Assembly: GCF_013033515.1 (NCBI RefSeq)
Contig: NZ_WQEG01000001.1
Span: 992,001 to 1,056,000, forward strand
Length of the DNA stretch: 64,000 nucleotides
Origin: Ruegeria sp. HKCCA6707
GTDB taxonomy: Bacteria; Pseudomonadota; Alphaproteobacteria; Rhodobacterales; Rhodobacteraceae
Reading direction: 5' to 3'
Part shown: positions 38,112 through 48,956 of the stretch, in pieces
Layout of the letters: the number at the start of each line of letters is the position of its first letter
Position numbering within the stretch: the first letter of the stretch is position 1
Program-made: the position numbers and the translations under genes
Notes under the pieces: generated by a model
Databases searched by the model: none
Seen by the model: the letters and a program-made list of their open reading frames with translations, nothing else
Told to the model about the DNA's origin: nothing

Positions 38112-39022
38112 GACGCGTCCTCCACCATCCAGGCGCAAAGTTCACCGAATGTCATGCCGCAATGGACGGCTTGTTCGGGCACAAGCGAGGTCGGTGTCAT
38201 GCCAGGCTGCGTGTTGGTTTCGAGCAGGAACAACCCGTCCGCCCCCTGGCTGTCATCCCAGCGGTAATCGGTACGCGTTACCCCCCGGCACCCAAGCGCA
38301 TTATGCGCCGTAACGGCATATTCCATACAGCGGTCAAAAATGTGCTGCGGGATGTCCGCCGGCAGCACATGCCATGAGCCGCCGGGTTTGTATTTGGCAT
38401 CATAATCGTACCAACCGCCATCGGTCATGATCTCGGTCACGGTCAGCGGGCGGTCGCCCATCACCGTCACAGTCAACTCGCGACCCGCAACATATTTCTC
38501 GACCATCACATGGTCGGGCATCGTCTCGTCCAGTTGCGGGGGCCCATTCGCGCTTTCGTGCACAATATATATGCCGACACTCGAGCCTTCATTGTTGGGC
38601 TTGGCCACATAGGGTGGCTGCATCACATGCGCTTCGACAACTTCGATTTTGGGTACAATGACGCTTGGAACAACCGGCAGCCCCTCGGCCTGGTAGACCT
38701 CTTTGCTGCGCTGCTTGTCCATCGCAAGCGCCGAGGCCAGCACGCCGGAATGGGTGTAGGGAATACGCATCCATTCCAACAGGCCCTGCACGCAACCGTC
38801 TTCGCCCCAACGACCATGCAGCCCGTTGAATACCACATCCGGCTTGATGTCCAAAAGGCGCGCATAGAGGTCGGGACCTGCGTCCAGCTCGACCACTTCA
38901 AAGCCTTCTCCCCTGAGGGCGGCTGCGCACTCGCGCCCGCTGCTGAGTGACACCTCGCGTTCCGCCGAGGGGCCGCCCATCAATACCGCCACTTTCGGGG
39001 TTGTCCTGCTCGACCTACCCAC
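38099..39022 (-). CDS. ddl: D-alanine--D-alanine ligase
   Basis: A 307-residue ATP-grasp ligase making the D-Ala-D-Ala dipeptide. Signatures are [19 protein letters not shown] at the N-terminus, [19 protein letters not shown], and the metal/ATP site [20 protein letters not shown] near the end. The start appears to be GTG with GAGGC upstream. It is coupled to ftsQ by overlap, as in most dcw clusters. Confidence 0.95.
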   Translation of the reverse strand: MGRSSRTTPKVAVLMGGPSAEREVSLSSGRECAAALRGEGFEVVELDAGPDLYARLLDIKPDVVFNGLHGRWGEDGCVQGLLEWMRIPYTHSGVLASALAMDKQRSKEVYQAEGLPVVPSVIVPKIEVVEAHVMQPPYVAKPNNEGSSVGIYIVHESANGPPQLDETMPDHVMVEKYVAGRELTVTVMGDRPLTVTEIMTDGGWYDYDAKYKPGGSWHVLPADIPQHIFDRCMEYAVTAHNALGCRGVTRTDYRWDDSQGADGLFLLETNTQPGMTPTSLVPEQAVHCGMTFGELCAWMVEDASCDR

Positions 39023-39125
39023 TTAGCGCCTCAATGTCCCCGGACCTTATCTGGTGGCCCGTACTGCGTTTATGCCTTTGATCCGTCGCCTGAATTTGCC
39101 TGAGAACGGTCTGACGGATGGGGCT

Positions 39126-40052
39126 TTATTTTGTCACCGGGTCGCCGACCCGCATGATTTCCCACTCTAGCGTGATGCCGCTTGTTTCGTAAACCTTTTT
39201 TCGAACCTCTTCGCCCAGTCCTTCAAGGTCTGCCGCTGTGGCGCTGCCGGTATTGATCAGGAAATTCGAATGCTTTGGGCTCATCTGCGCCCCGCCCCGT
39301 GAGGCCCCGCGCATACCGGCGTCATCAATCACCTTCCAGGCTTTCAGATCATGCACGTCGTCCGCCTGCCCCGTTGACGAAAACCCTGCCGGATTTCGGA
39401 ACGTCGATCCCGCACTGCGGTCTTTGGTGGGTTGGGTTTCGTCGCGCTTTTTCAGTTGCGACTCCATCCGGGCGTGTAACTCTTCTGGGGTGCCCATGGG
39501 GCCTTCGAAAACCGCCGAGACCAGCACGGCGCCATCTGGCAGGTCAGACTGGCGATAGCGAAAGTTCAGCTCTTCCGCGCTCAGGTCCAACAGCTCGCCC
39601 GCGCGCGTCACAATGGTTGCCTTGCGCAGCACATCTGCGGTGTAACTGCCATAACACCCCGCATTCATTCGTACCGCGCCGCCAACCGAGCCGGGGATCG
39701 TGCGCAGGAACGTCAGATCAACACCCGCATCCGCCGCCCTGCGCGCTACATGCGCATCCAACGCAGCGGCCCCCGCGGTGACGGTGTTGCCGTCGGTCTC
39801 GATGCTGTTGAACCCGCGCCCCAACCGGATCACCACCGCACGCAAGCCACCGTCCCGAACAATCAGGTTCGAACCTACGCCCATCGGGAAGACTGGGACA
39901 TCCGCAGGTAGGGTGCGTAGAAAGCTCCGCAAATCCTCAAGATCGGCAGGTTGAAACAGATAGTCGGCCGGTCCGCCCACGCGTAGCCAGGTCAGATCGT
40001 TCAGCGGACGATTTTCAGTGAGCTTGCCACGAGGAGTTGGGAGATTGGTCAT
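39126..40052 (-). CDS. murB: UDP-N-acetylenolpyruvoylglucosamine reductase
   Basis: A 308-residue FAD enzyme of the type I MurB group. It shows the FAD-binding [20 protein letters not shown], the [15 protein letters not shown] loop, and the catalytic serine and glutamate regions in [10 protein letters not shown] and [18 protein letters not shown]. It reduces the enolpyruvyl group to lactyl. The start is the ATG reading [11 protein letters not shown]; a long upstream in-frame extension overlaps the DUF2484 gene and is not real. Confidence 0.95.
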   Translation of the reverse strand: MTNLPTPRGKLTENRPLNDLTWLRVGGPADYLFQPADLEDLRSFLRTLPADVPVFPMGVGSNLIVRDGGLRAVVIRLGRGFNSIETDGNTVTAGAAALDAHVARRAADAGVDLTFLRTIPGSVGGAVRMNAGCYGSYTADVLRKATIVTRAGELLDLSAEELNFRYRQSDLPDGAVLVSAVFEGPMGTPEELHARMESQLKKRDETQPTKDRSAGSTFRNPAGFSSTGQADDVHDLKAWKVIDDAGMRGASRGGAQMSPKHSNFLINTGSATAADLEGLGEEVRKKVYETSGITLEWEIMRVGDPVTK

Positions 40053-40096
40053 GCCCGCTAGATCGGAGATTTGGCCCGGCAAGGCAAGGCGTTTTC

Positions 40097-40339
40097 TCAG
40101 ATGCGCTTGCGCAGCCAACGTCCCAGATAGATCACAGGCCAACGCAGAACCGACATGCCTGCGGCCAGAACGATCAGCCCGATCCACGGGCCGTTCTGAT
40201 AGGTGACATAACCCAGTATCGGAATCCCTATGGCAATCAGGAAATAGGCCCGGGTCCAATGATTGTCTTTGCTGGGAATCATCGCCAGCACATTTGCAGC
40301 CAGCCCCCAAAGACAGGCCAACAGAAGCGAAGTGTTCAT
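40097..40339 (-). CDS. DUF2484 family small membrane protein (second copy)
   Basis: An 80-residue protein with three hydrophobic segments ([50 protein letters not shown]) and a basic end LGRWLRKRI. It matches the DUF2484 pattern seen inside dcw clusters of Rhodobacteraceae. Its ATG overlaps the end of the related upstream copy by 4 bases and is preceded by GAGGTGTCGGA. Function is unknown; position suggests a wall or division role. Confidence 0.82.
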   Translation of the reverse strand: MNTSLLLACLWGLAANVLAMIPSKDNHWTRAYFLIAIGIPILGYVTYQNGPWIGLIVLAAGMSVLRWPVIYLGRWLRKRI

Positions 40340-40584
40340 TCCGACACCTCGTGACCTGTCCATTTCCGCCAATAGTAGCGCAAAGGGTTGCGGAACATCG
40401 AGACAAACCCCGCCAATGCCAGCAGCCCAACGATCACGCCAAAATCGTATCCAAGCCAGACGATCAGCACAGGCGCACAAATCAGCAATAGCACCCCAGG
40501 AGGGAACTGCATACGCATCGGCAGCAAGGCCACTACCGTCGCGCTGATCACCCAAAGCGCGGCAAAAACCACCGAGTATTCCAT
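40336..40584 (-). CDS. DUF2484 family small membrane protein (first copy)
   Basis: An 82-residue protein: [20 protein letters not shown], then [16 protein letters not shown] and [20 protein letters not shown]. It is clearly paralogous to the next gene by layout and size (both have an LW-hxA-hxA-LLPMR-like start and end after a VSMFR/MSVLR-type segment). Start at the ATG after GGGGGATCGT. It lies 74 bases after murC and is translationally coupled to the second copy. Confidence 0.82.
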   Translation of the reverse strand: MEYSVVFAALWVISATVVALLPMRMQFPPGVLLLICAPVLIVWLGYDFGVIVGLLALAGFVSMFRNPLRYYWRKWTGHEVSE

Positions 40585-40658
40585 ACGATCCCCCACTAAG
40601 AGGTTATTTTTTCGGCAAACTAACACAATTCAAGCAGTTGCGCTACATTCGGGTCAGA

Positions 40659-42068
40659 TCAGACCGCCTCTTTACGCAGCAAACGATCAGGCAGAGCGTT
40701 GGCCCAAGCGCTGATCGTACCAGCACCCAGACACACGACCATGTCGCCCGGACGTGCTTGTTCGCGCACCAAACGTTCCAGATCGTTTTCGTCCAGCAAG
40801 GCCCGCGCATGGCGGTGGCCGTGGCGAATTAGACCCTGAACCAGACCGTCCCGGCTGGCGCCGTCGATTGGGTCTTCGCCCGCGGCAAAAACCTCGGCTA
40901 TGGCGACCACATCGGCGTCGTTGAAACAGGTGCAGAAATCATCAAACAGGTTGGACAGGCGCGAATATCGATGCGGTTGATGCACGGCGATCACACGACC
41001 CTCGGTCGCTTGACGGGCGGCTTTCAGCACCGCTGCAATCTCAACCGGGTGGTGGCCGTAATCGTCGATGATGGTGACACCCTCGACCTCGCCGACTTTG
41101 GTAAAGCGTCGGTTGACGCCCCCAAAATTGGCAAGCGCGTCGCGGATCTCGGCCGTTTTCATCCCTAGATGACGGGCCACAGCCACCGCTGACAGTGCGT
41201 TCGAGACGTTGTGATCGCCGGGCATCGGCAGAGTGCAGCCTTCAATTACCTTGTCTTCGTATTGCAGATGGATGTCGAAATGCGCGACGCCCCCCTTATA
41301 GGTCAGGTTTTCGGCACGCACATCAGCCTGCGCATTGAACCCATAGGTGCGCACGCGGCGGTCGGTGATCCGGCCCACCAGCGTCTGAACCTCGGCATGA
41401 TCCGTGCAACAGACAGCCAGGCCATAGAATGGAAGGTTCGAGACAAACTCGTGAAACCCGTCGCGCAGCCTGTCGAAATCGCCCCAATGCTCCATATGCT
41501 CGGGGTCGATATTGGTGACGATGGCAATGGTCGCGGGCAGGCGATTGAACGAGCCGTCGCTCTCATCGGCTTCGACCACCATCCATTCACCCTGCCCCAT
41601 GCGCGCGTTCGAGCCATAAGCATGGATGATGCCGCCATTGATGACAGTAGGGTCAAAGTCTCCGGCGACCATGAGCTCGGCCATCATGGTGGTGGTGGTG
41701 GTTTTGCCGTGTGTCCCCGCAATCGCGATATTCGATTTCAGGCGCATCAGCTCTGCCAGCATATCGGCGCGGCGCACCACCGGCAGGCCCTGCCTGCGCG
41801 CTTCGTCCAGTTCCGGGTTTCCTGGCTTGATCGCGGTCGACACGACGACGACGGCTGCGCCTTCCAGATTCTCGGCCTTTTGACCGACGAATATCTCGGC
41901 CCCCAAACCAGCAAGCCTGTCTGTAATCTTGGACGCTTTCAGATCCGAGCCCCTGACCTGATAGCCCAGGTTGAGCAGAACCTCCGCGATGCCGGACATC
42001 CCGATCCCGCCGATCCCGACAAAATGGATCGGCCCCACATCTTGCGGCAGTTTGGTTGCAGGATTCAT
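40659..42068 (-). CDS. murC: UDP-N-acetylmuramate--L-alanine ligase
   Basis: A 469-residue Mur ligase adding L-Ala to UDP-MurNAc. Visible are [17 protein letters not shown] at the N-terminus, the ATP loop [12 protein letters not shown] at about 111-122, and the [10 protein letters not shown] motif characteristic of MurC. Start ATG follows GGAG and overlaps the murG stop (ATGA). Confidence 0.97.
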   Translation of the reverse strand: MNPATKLPQDVGPIHFVGIGGIGMSGIAEVLLNLGYQVRGSDLKASKITDRLAGLGAEIFVGQKAENLEGAAVVVVSTAIKPGNPELDEARRQGLPVVRRADMLAELMRLKSNIAIAGTHGKTTTTTMMAELMVAGDFDPTVINGGIIHAYGSNARMGQGEWMVVEADESDGSFNRLPATIAIVTNIDPEHMEHWGDFDRLRDGFHEFVSNLPFYGLAVCCTDHAEVQTLVGRITDRRVRTYGFNAQADVRAENLTYKGGVAHFDIHLQYEDKVIEGCTLPMPGDHNVSNALSAVAVARHLGMKTAEIRDALANFGGVNRRFTKVGEVEGVTIIDDYGHHPVEIAAVLKAARQATEGRVIAVHQPHRYSRLSNLFDDFCTCFNDADVVAIAEVFAAGEDPIDGASRDGLVQGLIRHGHRHARALLDENDLERLVREQARPGDMVVCLGAGTISAWANALPDRLLRKEAV

Positions 42069-43162
42069 GTGCTCTCCTTCTGCGCCAGCTGTTCGACAAG
42101 AGCGACCAGGCGCTCGGTTGCGTCAGGCGCCCCAACCGACAGGGCAGCATGGGCCATTTTTTGCGCGGCTTTGGGGTTATTCAGAACCAGCGCGATTTGC
42201 GCGGTCAACGCGGGAACGTCAAGTGCATTTTCAGGGATCATGATCGCAGCCCCTGCCTGAACCAACCCGCGCGCGTTCGCGGTTTGGTGATCGCCTGCGG
42301 CAGCGGCAAACGGAATCAAAATCGAGGGCCGCCCGATGACAGAGATATCGGCGACGCTGGACGCCCCTGCGCGCGAGATGACAAGCTGCGCATCGGACAT
42401 ACGTCGCGGGACGTTGTCAAAGAATGGCTTCACCTCAGCTCGAATGTTGTGGTCGTTGTAGAAAGCTGTGACCCGCGCACCATCTTCCTCGCGTGCCTGA
42501 TGGGCCACACGAATGTGGCTGCGCAAGCCTTCGGGCAGGGCTGCTATCGCGCCGGGCACAATGTCGCTGAGGATGCGCGCGCCTTGCGAGCCGCCCATGA
42601 CCAGAACCGACATCGGATAGTCACCGGGCGGGATATAGCCCGCCTCGGCGCGTTCCAAAACAGCGCCACGCACCGGGTTGCCGGTGTGAACGCCTTTGGC
42701 CCCGTCGGGCAGATCGGTGGGCCAGACACCACAGGCCACTTGGGCAACACGTGACGCGAACAGCTGATTGACCCGACCCAGTACACCGTTCTGTTCGTGG
42801 ATCATGCGCGGGATCTTGAGCAAAGTCGCGGCGGCCAGAGCGGGAATGGACGGATAGCCGCCAAAGCCCACAACCACATCCGGCTTGTCCCGCATCATCT
42901 GCGCTACCATCCCACTGGCCCCGGCTGCGATCTTGGGACCGACCATCAGCTTGGCCACCACTCCGCCCCGGGCGAATGTGGCTGAGGATGCCTCGACGAT
43001 CTCGGTCGCTGGTGGGAATGCACCAGTATAGCGCGCGCCGCGCTCGTCGGTTGACAGGCGCACACGCCATCCCTTTTGCAACATCGCCTCGGCCAGCGCC
43101 TGGGCCGGGAACATATGCCCGCCTGTGCCTCCGGCTGCGATCAAAAGGTACGGTGCCGCCAT
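42065..43162 (-). CDS. murG: Undecaprenyldiphospho-muramoylpentapeptide beta-N-acetylglucosaminyltransferase
   Basis: A 365-residue GT28 glycosyltransferase converting lipid I to lipid II. The G-loops are seen in [19 protein letters not shown] and [13 protein letters not shown], and the UDP-GlcNAc site in [12 protein letters not shown]. The start ATG overlaps the ftsW stop by one base (TGATG); a GTG one codon earlier is less likely. It is a peripheral protein on the cytoplasmic face of the inner membrane. Confidence 0.96.
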   Translation of the reverse strand: MAAPYLLIAAGGTGGHMFPAQALAEAMLQKGWRVRLSTDERGARYTGAFPPATEIVEASSATFARGGVVAKLMVGPKIAAGASGMVAQMMRDKPDVVVGFGGYPSIPALAAATLLKIPRMIHEQNGVLGRVNQLFASRVAQVACGVWPTDLPDGAKGVHTGNPVRGAVLERAEAGYIPPGDYPMSVLVMGGSQGARILSDIVPGAIAALPEGLRSHIRVAHQAREEDGARVTAFYNDHNIRAEVKPFFDNVPRRMSDAQLVISRAGASSVADISVIGRPSILIPFAAAAGDHQTANARGLVQAGAAIMIPENALDVPALTAQIALVLNNPKAAQKMAHAALSVGAPDATERLVALVEQLAQKEST

Positions 43163-44325
43163 CACCCTCGTCCGCGCAAAATGTCACCCAGCTCGCCCTG
43201 CGGGCGGATACGAGTAAACGCCAGCAACATGCCCACTGCGATTCCACCCGCAATCAATGAGGACCCGCCATAGCTGACAAAGGGCAGCGTCATACCCTTG
43301 GCCGGCAACAAGCGCACGGCAACCCCCATATTGATCATCGCCTGAACGCCGAACATACACGCCAGACCGGTCCCGGCCAGACGGATGAACATGTCGCGTT
43401 CACGCATCAGGCGCAGCAAGGAGCGCACCACGATGATCGAATAAAGCGCGATGATAATCAGCACGAGGATCAAACCGTATTCCTCGGCGGCAACGGCGAT
43501 GATGAAATCGGTATGCGCGTCAGGCAGCGACCATTTCACCTGCCCCTCGCCCACACCCACACCGAACAGCCCGCCCTCACGAATTGCGTTGGTGGCATAT
43601 CCCAGCTGGGTGGTCGGATCGACCTCCTGGTTCAGAAAGCCGTCGATGCGGCGGGCGAAGTGTTCCGAGTTGGAATAAGCGAACATCCCGGCCAAAACCA
43701 CGACGCCCGCCATACCCACCAGCAACAGCATCGGTGCACCGGCGACGAAATACATCACGCCCCAACCAAAGAGGATCAGGCAGGCTTGACCGAAATCCGG
43801 TTGCATGACCAGCATCCCAACAATCGCCATACACAGCGCAAACGACCACAACCGTCCCGGTGGACCGTTGATTTCCTGCGAGGCAGCCAAAAGCCACGCC
43901 GCAACAACAATGAACCCCGGTTTCAGAAACTCAGACGGTTGCAACGATGCAAAGCCCAGCGAATACCAACGCACCGCGCCTTTGCCAAAATCCGTCCCGA
44001 AAATGGGCAAAAAGGCCAAAGCAACAAAGGCTGCGAGAAAGCCCAGCACAGCCAGACGCCGCACCAAAGTGGGCGACATCATCGAGGTCAACAGCATCGC
44101 GATCAAAGCCAGAATGCCGAAGAAGGCCTGCCGCTCGACATAGTGGAAAGGATCAAACCCGTTGCGACCTGCCAGCGGCGGAGATGAGGCCAGACCCAAG
44201 AGCAGCCCGATGGCAAACAGGATCAGGACGCATGTCATCGTCCAGCGATCAATTGTGCGCCACCATTTTGGTAGAATCGGTTCGCCGCGCTGGTTCTGGA
44301 CCGCGCCATACACCATCTCAGTCAT
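43162..44325 (-). CDS. ftsW: Lipid II polymerase / division protein FtsW
   Basis: A 387-residue SEDS-family membrane protein with about ten helices. Recognisable are [16 protein letters not shown], the conserved [19 protein letters not shown] stretch (positions ~118-136) and the C-terminal [19 protein letters not shown]. It makes septal glycan strands with FtsI. First gene of the ftsW-murG-murC-DUF2484 run, with a 159-base gap upstream. Confidence 0.96.
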   Translation of the reverse strand: MTEMVYGAVQNQRGEPILPKWWRTIDRWTMTCVLILFAIGLLLGLASSPPLAGRNGFDPFHYVERQAFFGILALIAMLLTSMMSPTLVRRLAVLGFLAAFVALAFLPIFGTDFGKGAVRWYSLGFASLQPSEFLKPGFIVVAAWLLAASQEINGPPGRLWSFALCMAIVGMLVMQPDFGQACLILFGWGVMYFVAGAPMLLLVGMAGVVVLAGMFAYSNSEHFARRIDGFLNQEVDPTTQLGYATNAIREGGLFGVGVGEGQVKWSLPDAHTDFIIAVAAEEYGLILVLIIIALYSIIVVRSLLRLMRERDMFIRLAGTGLACMFGVQAMINMGVAVRLLPAKGMTLPFVSYGGSSLIAGGIAVGMLLAFTRIRPQGELGDILRGRG

Positions 44326-44484
44326 GAGATACCGCCACTTTCTGCCTCGTTCACGCCCCGTTTTCGGGGTCTGACTGAAAGTGTATCGCGAAAATCTTGT
44401 TCAGGCCAGTAGAATAAGGGGCATCCGGGGGGATTTCCGCCGGTCGACGCAGTGCTCTATCGCGTTCAGCGCATGGCCTCGACC

Positions 44485-45531
44485 CTAAGAGAGGATAGGT
44501 TTGCTGTTCTTCACGTGACGGTTGACCAACGCACGCATCTCGCGCCCCTTATGAGGGACCAGCCGCGCGGTTTCAGGTGAAAAATCTTCAGCCAAAAGCT
44601 CGGGGAACAATTCCGCAATTTCCGAGATTGACGCATCCCCGACTGCTTTGCGGGCTTCGCTGCCCAGATACAAGCTTTCGCAAGGTGCACCTTCGGCAAA
44701 GATGATCTCGTGGTGGTCAAACAGGATGTGAAAATAGCTGACTGCAGAGGTCTGTTCATCAATCGAGACGCCGGGGATGTCGATCAGTTTGATCGCCGGG
44801 ATCAGCACTTCGGATTTCGCAAACATTCTGACTGCAATCGGTGAACGGACCAGCATCCGGTGCTGCGGTGAGACCCGAAGATCCCGTTTGGGAAAACCGC
44901 CGCCCAACGCGCCCTGTGCGATGCAAATAGGCCGTAGCTTCGGCTTGGCGTGCAGGTCGATGCTGTCCAACTGCCGCGACCCGATCCAGCGGATCACTTG
45001 CGGGCCGTTGTCCAGCGTCATGACTGCGTCACCAGGGCAAAGCGTTTCGACCGGTTTGGGACCCTCTGCCGTCTCGATCAGCGTGCCCGCCGTAAAACAG
45101 GGGACAACGGTATCGATGTCGATGCTCGGGCCATTGTCGATAATCGCCGTGATCGTCAACGTGGTGTTCAACGGCGGCACCGTTCCACCAATGAAACCCA
45201 TGAAGAACGCGTCTTCGGCATCTACGCCGATCGAATTTCCGTCCCCGTCGATATCGTAGTCAAAAAAGCCGATCTCGTACGTATTGGTTCCATCCGTCAC
45301 GGTAACGGTGAAGTCCCAGAAAATCGTTTCGCCAAGGTAAGTCTGCGTCGGGTCGTTGGCGGTTTCGTTCGAAACGCTGTCACCGGCAAAAATCGTCGGG
45401 TCCACACCAGTGTCGATATCAATCTGGCTGTAGGCCGAGATTTCGAAGGTCGACCCGACCACAGCTGTCGACGCGCCTGCGTTGGACAATGTCGTGTCGC
45501 TGCGAAAAGCTCCGAAGACAGGCGTTGGCAT
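44485..45531 (-). CDS. Hint_2 domain protein
   Basis: A 348-residue protein. The N-terminal ~140 residues are Thr/Asp-rich beta sequence (secreted-protein-like, with DYDIDGDGNSIGVDAED acidic runs that may bind calcium). A Hint_2 domain begins at C145 (VPCFTAGTLIETAEGPKPV) with the histidine block VSPQHRMLV (H224). Hint_2 proteins are common in roseobacters and relate to intein/hedgehog autoprocessing folds; the residue that would follow a splice junction is not evident. It sits inside the dcw cluster between ftsW and murD without a known reason. Confidence 0.85.
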   Translation of the reverse strand: MPTPVFGAFRSDTTLSNAGASTAVVGSTFEISAYSQIDIDTGVDPTIFAGDSVSNETANDPTQTYLGETIFWDFTVTVTDGTNTYEIGFFDYDIDGDGNSIGVDAEDAFFMGFIGGTVPPLNTTLTITAIIDNGPSIDIDTVVPCFTAGTLIETAEGPKPVETLCPGDAVMTLDNGPQVIRWIGSRQLDSIDLHAKPKLRPICIAQGALGGGFPKRDLRVSPQHRMLVRSPIAVRMFAKSEVLIPAIKLIDIPGVSIDEQTSAVSYFHILFDHHEIIFAEGAPCESLYLGSEARKAVGDASISEIAELFPELLAEDFSPETARLVPHKGREMRALVNRHVKNSKPILS

Positions 45532-45749
45532 AACTGAAAACCCTCTTACTCTGGCGCATATCACCCAAGCGTGGGCTGCAACTTGCTGGCCTTCGGGTGC
45601 GAGGTCAAGCACGGCGTCAGATTTTTCAATGACTGTCGTATGGATGCCTGTATTCGATCTGTCGCCAAGATGGCCCGGATCCTGACTAAGCGTATTCGCG
45701 CAGGTTCTACCCCTTGTCATCGCCGTCATTCCGCGCCATGGGCCTTTTC

Positions 45750-46943
45750 ATGATGTTCGACACAATCATACTTGGCGCCGGTGCTGCCGGCCTAATGTGC
45801 TGCGCACACAGCGGTGGACGCACGCTGGTGATCGACCACGCAAAAGCACCAGGTGAAAAGATCCGTATTTCTGGAGGCGGGCGGTGCAATTTCACCAACC
45901 TTTACGCGGGGCCATCGAATTTTCTGTCGAAGAACCCGCATTTCTGCAAATCAGCACTGGCGCGGTATACGCAATGGGATTTCATCGATCTGGTCGATCA
46001 GCATGGTATCGCATGGCATGAGAAGACGCTGGGACAGTTGTTCTGTGACGGCTCATCGAAACAGATCATTTCGATGCTTTTGGCCGAGATGGAGCGCGCA
46101 GGCGCTCTAATCTGGCTACAAACTTCGGTGCGTGGCTTGCGCAAACTCGAAACGGGGTTTGCGCTCGACGTCGAAAAAGACGGCCAGTCCCATAGCCTGA
46201 TTTGCAGGAACCTGGTGCTGGCGACCGGGGGCAAATCCATCCCGAAAATGGGCGCCAGCGGTTTGGCTTATGACATTGCGCGCCAGTTTGGCTTGAACGT
46301 CACGGACACACGCGCGGCATTGGTGCCGTTTACCTTCACTGACGGTCGGTTCAAAGAATTGTCCGGCGTGTCCCTGCCCGTCCGCTTATCCAATCAACGC
46401 ACCAGCTTTGACGAAGCATTGCTTTTTACTCATCGCGGGCTCAGCGGCCCTGCCGTGCTGCAGCTTTCGTCCTATTGGCGGGAAGGCGAGCCCATATGCG
46501 TCAACCTGCTGGCCGACCTTCCGTTGGTTGATATTCTACGTCGGGACAGGCAGGCCTCGGGCCGCAAGGCGCTGACCACCGAATTGGCAAAACACCTACC
46601 AGCGCGTCTGGTCGAACACCTCAGCCGAAGCATCAAAATGCAAGGCAATCTCGCTGATCAATCGGACGCTGCCCTGTGGTCGCTTGCTGATACGTTGTCG
46701 AATTGGCAGCTAACGCCCTCTGGCACCGAAGGCTACCGCACGGCCGAGGTAACGCTTGGCGGGATCGATACCGATGGGCTGTCGTCCAAAACAATGGAGG
46801 CCAAGGAAGTCCCTGGCCTCTTTGCAATTGGCGAAGCGGTGGATGTTACCGGTTGGCTCGGAGGCTACAACTTCCAGTGGGCTTGGTCGTCGGGTTATGC
46901 CGCTGGAACTGCAATTGCTGCCCGTCAGCCGACGACGTTATAA
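45750..46943 (+). CDS. NAD(P)/FAD-dependent oxidoreductase, HI0933/BaiN-like
   Basis: A 397-residue flavoprotein. The Rossmann dinucleotide loop is IILGAGAAGLMCCAH near the start, followed by GEKIRISGGGRCNFTN, the hallmark of the HI0933 (BaiN/RdsA) group. A second FAD motif near the end is LFAIGEAVDVTGWLGGYNFQWAWSSG. The substrate is unknown for most members. It is the only forward-strand gene between mraZ and recN. Start chosen at an ATG pair; an ATG 12 bases earlier is possible. Its end overlaps the convergent lipoprotein gene by 19 bases. Confidence 0.9.
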   Translation: MMFDTIILGAGAAGLMCCAHSGGRTLVIDHAKAPGEKIRISGGGRCNFTNLYAGPSNFLSKNPHFCKSALARYTQWDFIDLVDQHGIAWHEKTLGQLFCDGSSKQIISMLLAEMERAGALIWLQTSVRGLRKLETGFALDVEKDGQSHSLICRNLVLATGGKSIPKMGASGLAYDIARQFGLNVTDTRAALVPFTFTDGRFKELSGVSLPVRLSNQRTSFDEALLFTHRGLSGPAVLQLSSYWREGEPICVNLLADLPLVDILRRDRQASGRKALTTELAKHLPARLVEHLSRSIKMQGNLADQSDAALWSLADTLSNWQLTPSGTEGYRTAEVTLGGIDTDGLSSKTMEAKEVPGLFAIGEAVDVTGWLGGYNFQWAWSSGYAAGTAIAARQPTTL

Positions 46944-47299
46944 CCGCGACCGCGCATGCAATTGCGTACGATGACTTCCTGGTTTTGGGTGTTTTGCAGA
47001 GCGCTGGCTCCTGCACCCACCAAGGCACCGGCAACAGCAGCACGCCCCAGATCGCTTGCGCTGTCGTCAATGATGGCCTTGGTTCCCGCAGCGCCTGCTG
47101 CACCAATCGCCGCCGCTCCGGCGGTATTGCCGTCCACGGTGGGCTGCGTCCGTGCCAGCGCCTGACATTGAGCGAGATCCGCGTTGTAGTTCGGACCAAC
47201 TGGGCCGTCGACAATCGGCTGATAATTGGCGCCCACATTTGTGCAGGCCGCAGCCATCAACAAGACCGGGAGGATCAAAGCAGATTTACGGGTAAGCAT
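46925..47299 (-). CDS. Glycine-zipper lipoprotein
   Basis: A 124-residue lipoprotein with lipobox LLMAAAC (lipidated C19). The mature part has a glycine-zipper helix pair, AAAIGAAGAAGTKA and AAVAGALVGAGASA, and ends with MRGRGYNVVG, as in small outer-membrane glycine-zipper proteins. Start at the ATG after AGAGG. It overlaps the convergent flavoprotein gene. Such proteins often have surface or envelope-stability roles; the exact role is unknown. Confidence 0.82.
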   Translation of the reverse strand: MLTRKSALILPVLLMAAACTNVGANYQPIVDGPVGPNYNADLAQCQALARTQPTVDGNTAGAAAIGAAGAAGTKAIIDDSASDLGRAAVAGALVGAGASALQNTQNQEVIVRNCMRGRGYNVVG

Positions 47300-47406
47300 T
47301 TTCAGAACCTCTTTCTTCAGCCAAAGGTATGTAATGTCTGCCTGCACGACATCAAGCAATCTGGTCTACAGACTTGCCGAACCAGTGACCAAATGCAACC
47401 TGCCCG

Positions 47407-48804
47407 TTATTCTAGGCCCTCTTGCACTCGCGAGACGAAATCATCGCCGCGCTGCTCAAAGTTGTCATATTGGTCAAAACTTGCCGCCGCCGGGGCCAAC
47501 AGCACAACATCACCCGGTTCTGCATCGGCCATGGCTTGTGCGACAGCGGCCTCCATCGTCGTGCAAACAGCGCTCTCAACGCCCAGCTGCATCGCAAATC
47601 CTGCGGCTTCACGGCCGATCACATAGGCCTTGATGACCGCGCCCGTCGCGTCTTGCAGAGCATCAAGCCCACCTTCTTTCTCCAACCCACCGCAAATCCA
47701 GCGGATCTTCTTGAACGCGCTCAACGCTTTGACCGCGCTGTCCACATTGGTGGCTTTGGAGTCGTTGACATAGGTAACACCGCCAGCTTCGGCGATGATC
47801 TGGCTGCGATGCGGCAGGCCGGGATAACTGTGCAGCGCATCTTCGATCACGCGCGGTGCCAATCCAAGCGCGCGGCAGGCCGCATAGGCGGCGCAGGCAT
47901 TCTGGTGGTTATGGCTGCCCGGCAGGCTCTTTATTTCGCGCAGGTCAATCGCACCGGTCTGCCGCCCCTTGCGGTATTCCGACAAGAACCCTTTACGGGC
48001 AAAGACCTGCCACCCGGGACCGGTCAGCTTTCGTGTCACTGACAGACGGATAACCCGATCATCGGAAGGGCCCTCCGCCAGTTGACCGGCTAGAAATGCG
48101 CCTTCGTTTTCATCGACGCCAATGATGGCCCGGTCCGGCCCACCTTCGGCGAACAAACGCCTCTTGGCCGCGAAATAGCCACCCATACCGCCGTGGCGAT
48201 CCAGATGATCCGGCGACAGGTTGGTGAACACCGCCACATCCGGGGTCAGGGCGCGCGCCAGCTCGGTTTGGTAACTGCTCAGTTCCAGCACCACGACCGA
48301 CCCGTCCTCACCCGGCTCAATATCCAGCACCCCGCGCCCGATATTGCCGGCCAACTGGACCGGACGCCCAGCCTCGTTCAGGATATGGTGGATCAATGCC
48401 GCCGTGGTGGATTTCCCGTTCGAGCCGGTAACCGCGATCACCCTAGGGGGTGTATCGAACTGATGCCAATCCGGGCCTGCGAAGGACCGGAAAAACAACC
48501 CGATATCATTATCCACTGGCACCCCGGCCTCAAGGGCTGCGGTGACAATTGGATTGGGCTGCGGGTAAAGATGCGGAATGCCGGGAGACACAATCAAAGC
48601 AGAGACATCGTCAAATGCGCCCGAGCGCCGCAGATCAACACAAACCAGCCCATCCTCTTCCGCAGCTTCACGGGCCGCAGGGTTGTCATCCCAACAGACG
48701 GGCTCTGCCCCGCCTGCCCGCAGCGCGCGCGCAGCCGCCAGGCCCGAACGGCCCAACCCCAGTACAGCAACCTTCTGTCCGGAATACCCTTTCGCTGGGA
48801 TCAT
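47407..48804 (-). CDS. murD: UDP-N-acetylmuramoylalanine--D-glutamate ligase
   Basis: A 465-residue Mur ligase adding D-Glu. It shows [17 protein letters not shown] at the N-terminus, the ATP loop [12 protein letters not shown] and the [16 protein letters not shown] motif typical of MurD. It is separated from mraY by a 152-base gap containing an intrinsic terminator, and from ftsW by three unrelated genes, so it is probably transcribed from its own promoter. Confidence 0.96.
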   Translation of the reverse strand: MIPAKGYSGQKVAVLGLGRSGLAAARALRAGGAEPVCWDDNPAAREAAEEDGLVCVDLRRSGAFDDVSALIVSPGIPHLYPQPNPIVTAALEAGVPVDNDIGLFFRSFAGPDWHQFDTPPRVIAVTGSNGKSTTAALIHHILNEAGRPVQLAGNIGRGVLDIEPGEDGSVVVLELSSYQTELARALTPDVAVFTNLSPDHLDRHGGMGGYFAAKRRLFAEGGPDRAIIGVDENEGAFLAGQLAEGPSDDRVIRLSVTRKLTGPGWQVFARKGFLSEYRKGRQTGAIDLREIKSLPGSHNHQNACAAYAACRALGLAPRVIEDALHSYPGLPHRSQIIAEAGGVTYVNDSKATNVDSAVKALSAFKKIRWICGGLEKEGGLDALQDATGAVIKAYVIGREAAGFAMQLGVESAVCTTMEAAVAQAMADAEPGDVVLLAPAAASFDQYDNFEQRGDDFVSRVQEGLE

Positions 48805-48877
48805 TCTGCTTCACCCCGATCGCTTCTTTGATGTTGCGCCACACTGCACTCAGGAATTCCACAATGGCAAGAGGCAC

Positions 48878-48904
48878 AAAAAGGCTCGCGCATCTTCGCG
48901 AGCC
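48878..48904 (-). terminator. Intrinsic terminator between mraY and murD
   Basis: GGCTCGCG and CGCGAGCC form an 8-bp stem (loop 6), read on the reverse strand and followed by TTTTTGTGCC. It lies about 53 bases after the mraY stop. This divides the dcw cluster into at least two transcripts. Confidence 0.8.
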
Positions 48905-48956
48905 GGGCCCAACAGGTGGCAGGTGAACCGAAGGTTCGCCGAACCTGGCGGGAGCG

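Noticed and set aside
48686..48877. A 63-residue reverse frame starting just after the mraY terminator
   Set aside because: Its first 25 residues look amphipathic, but most of it overlaps murD in another frame and there is no ribosome site.
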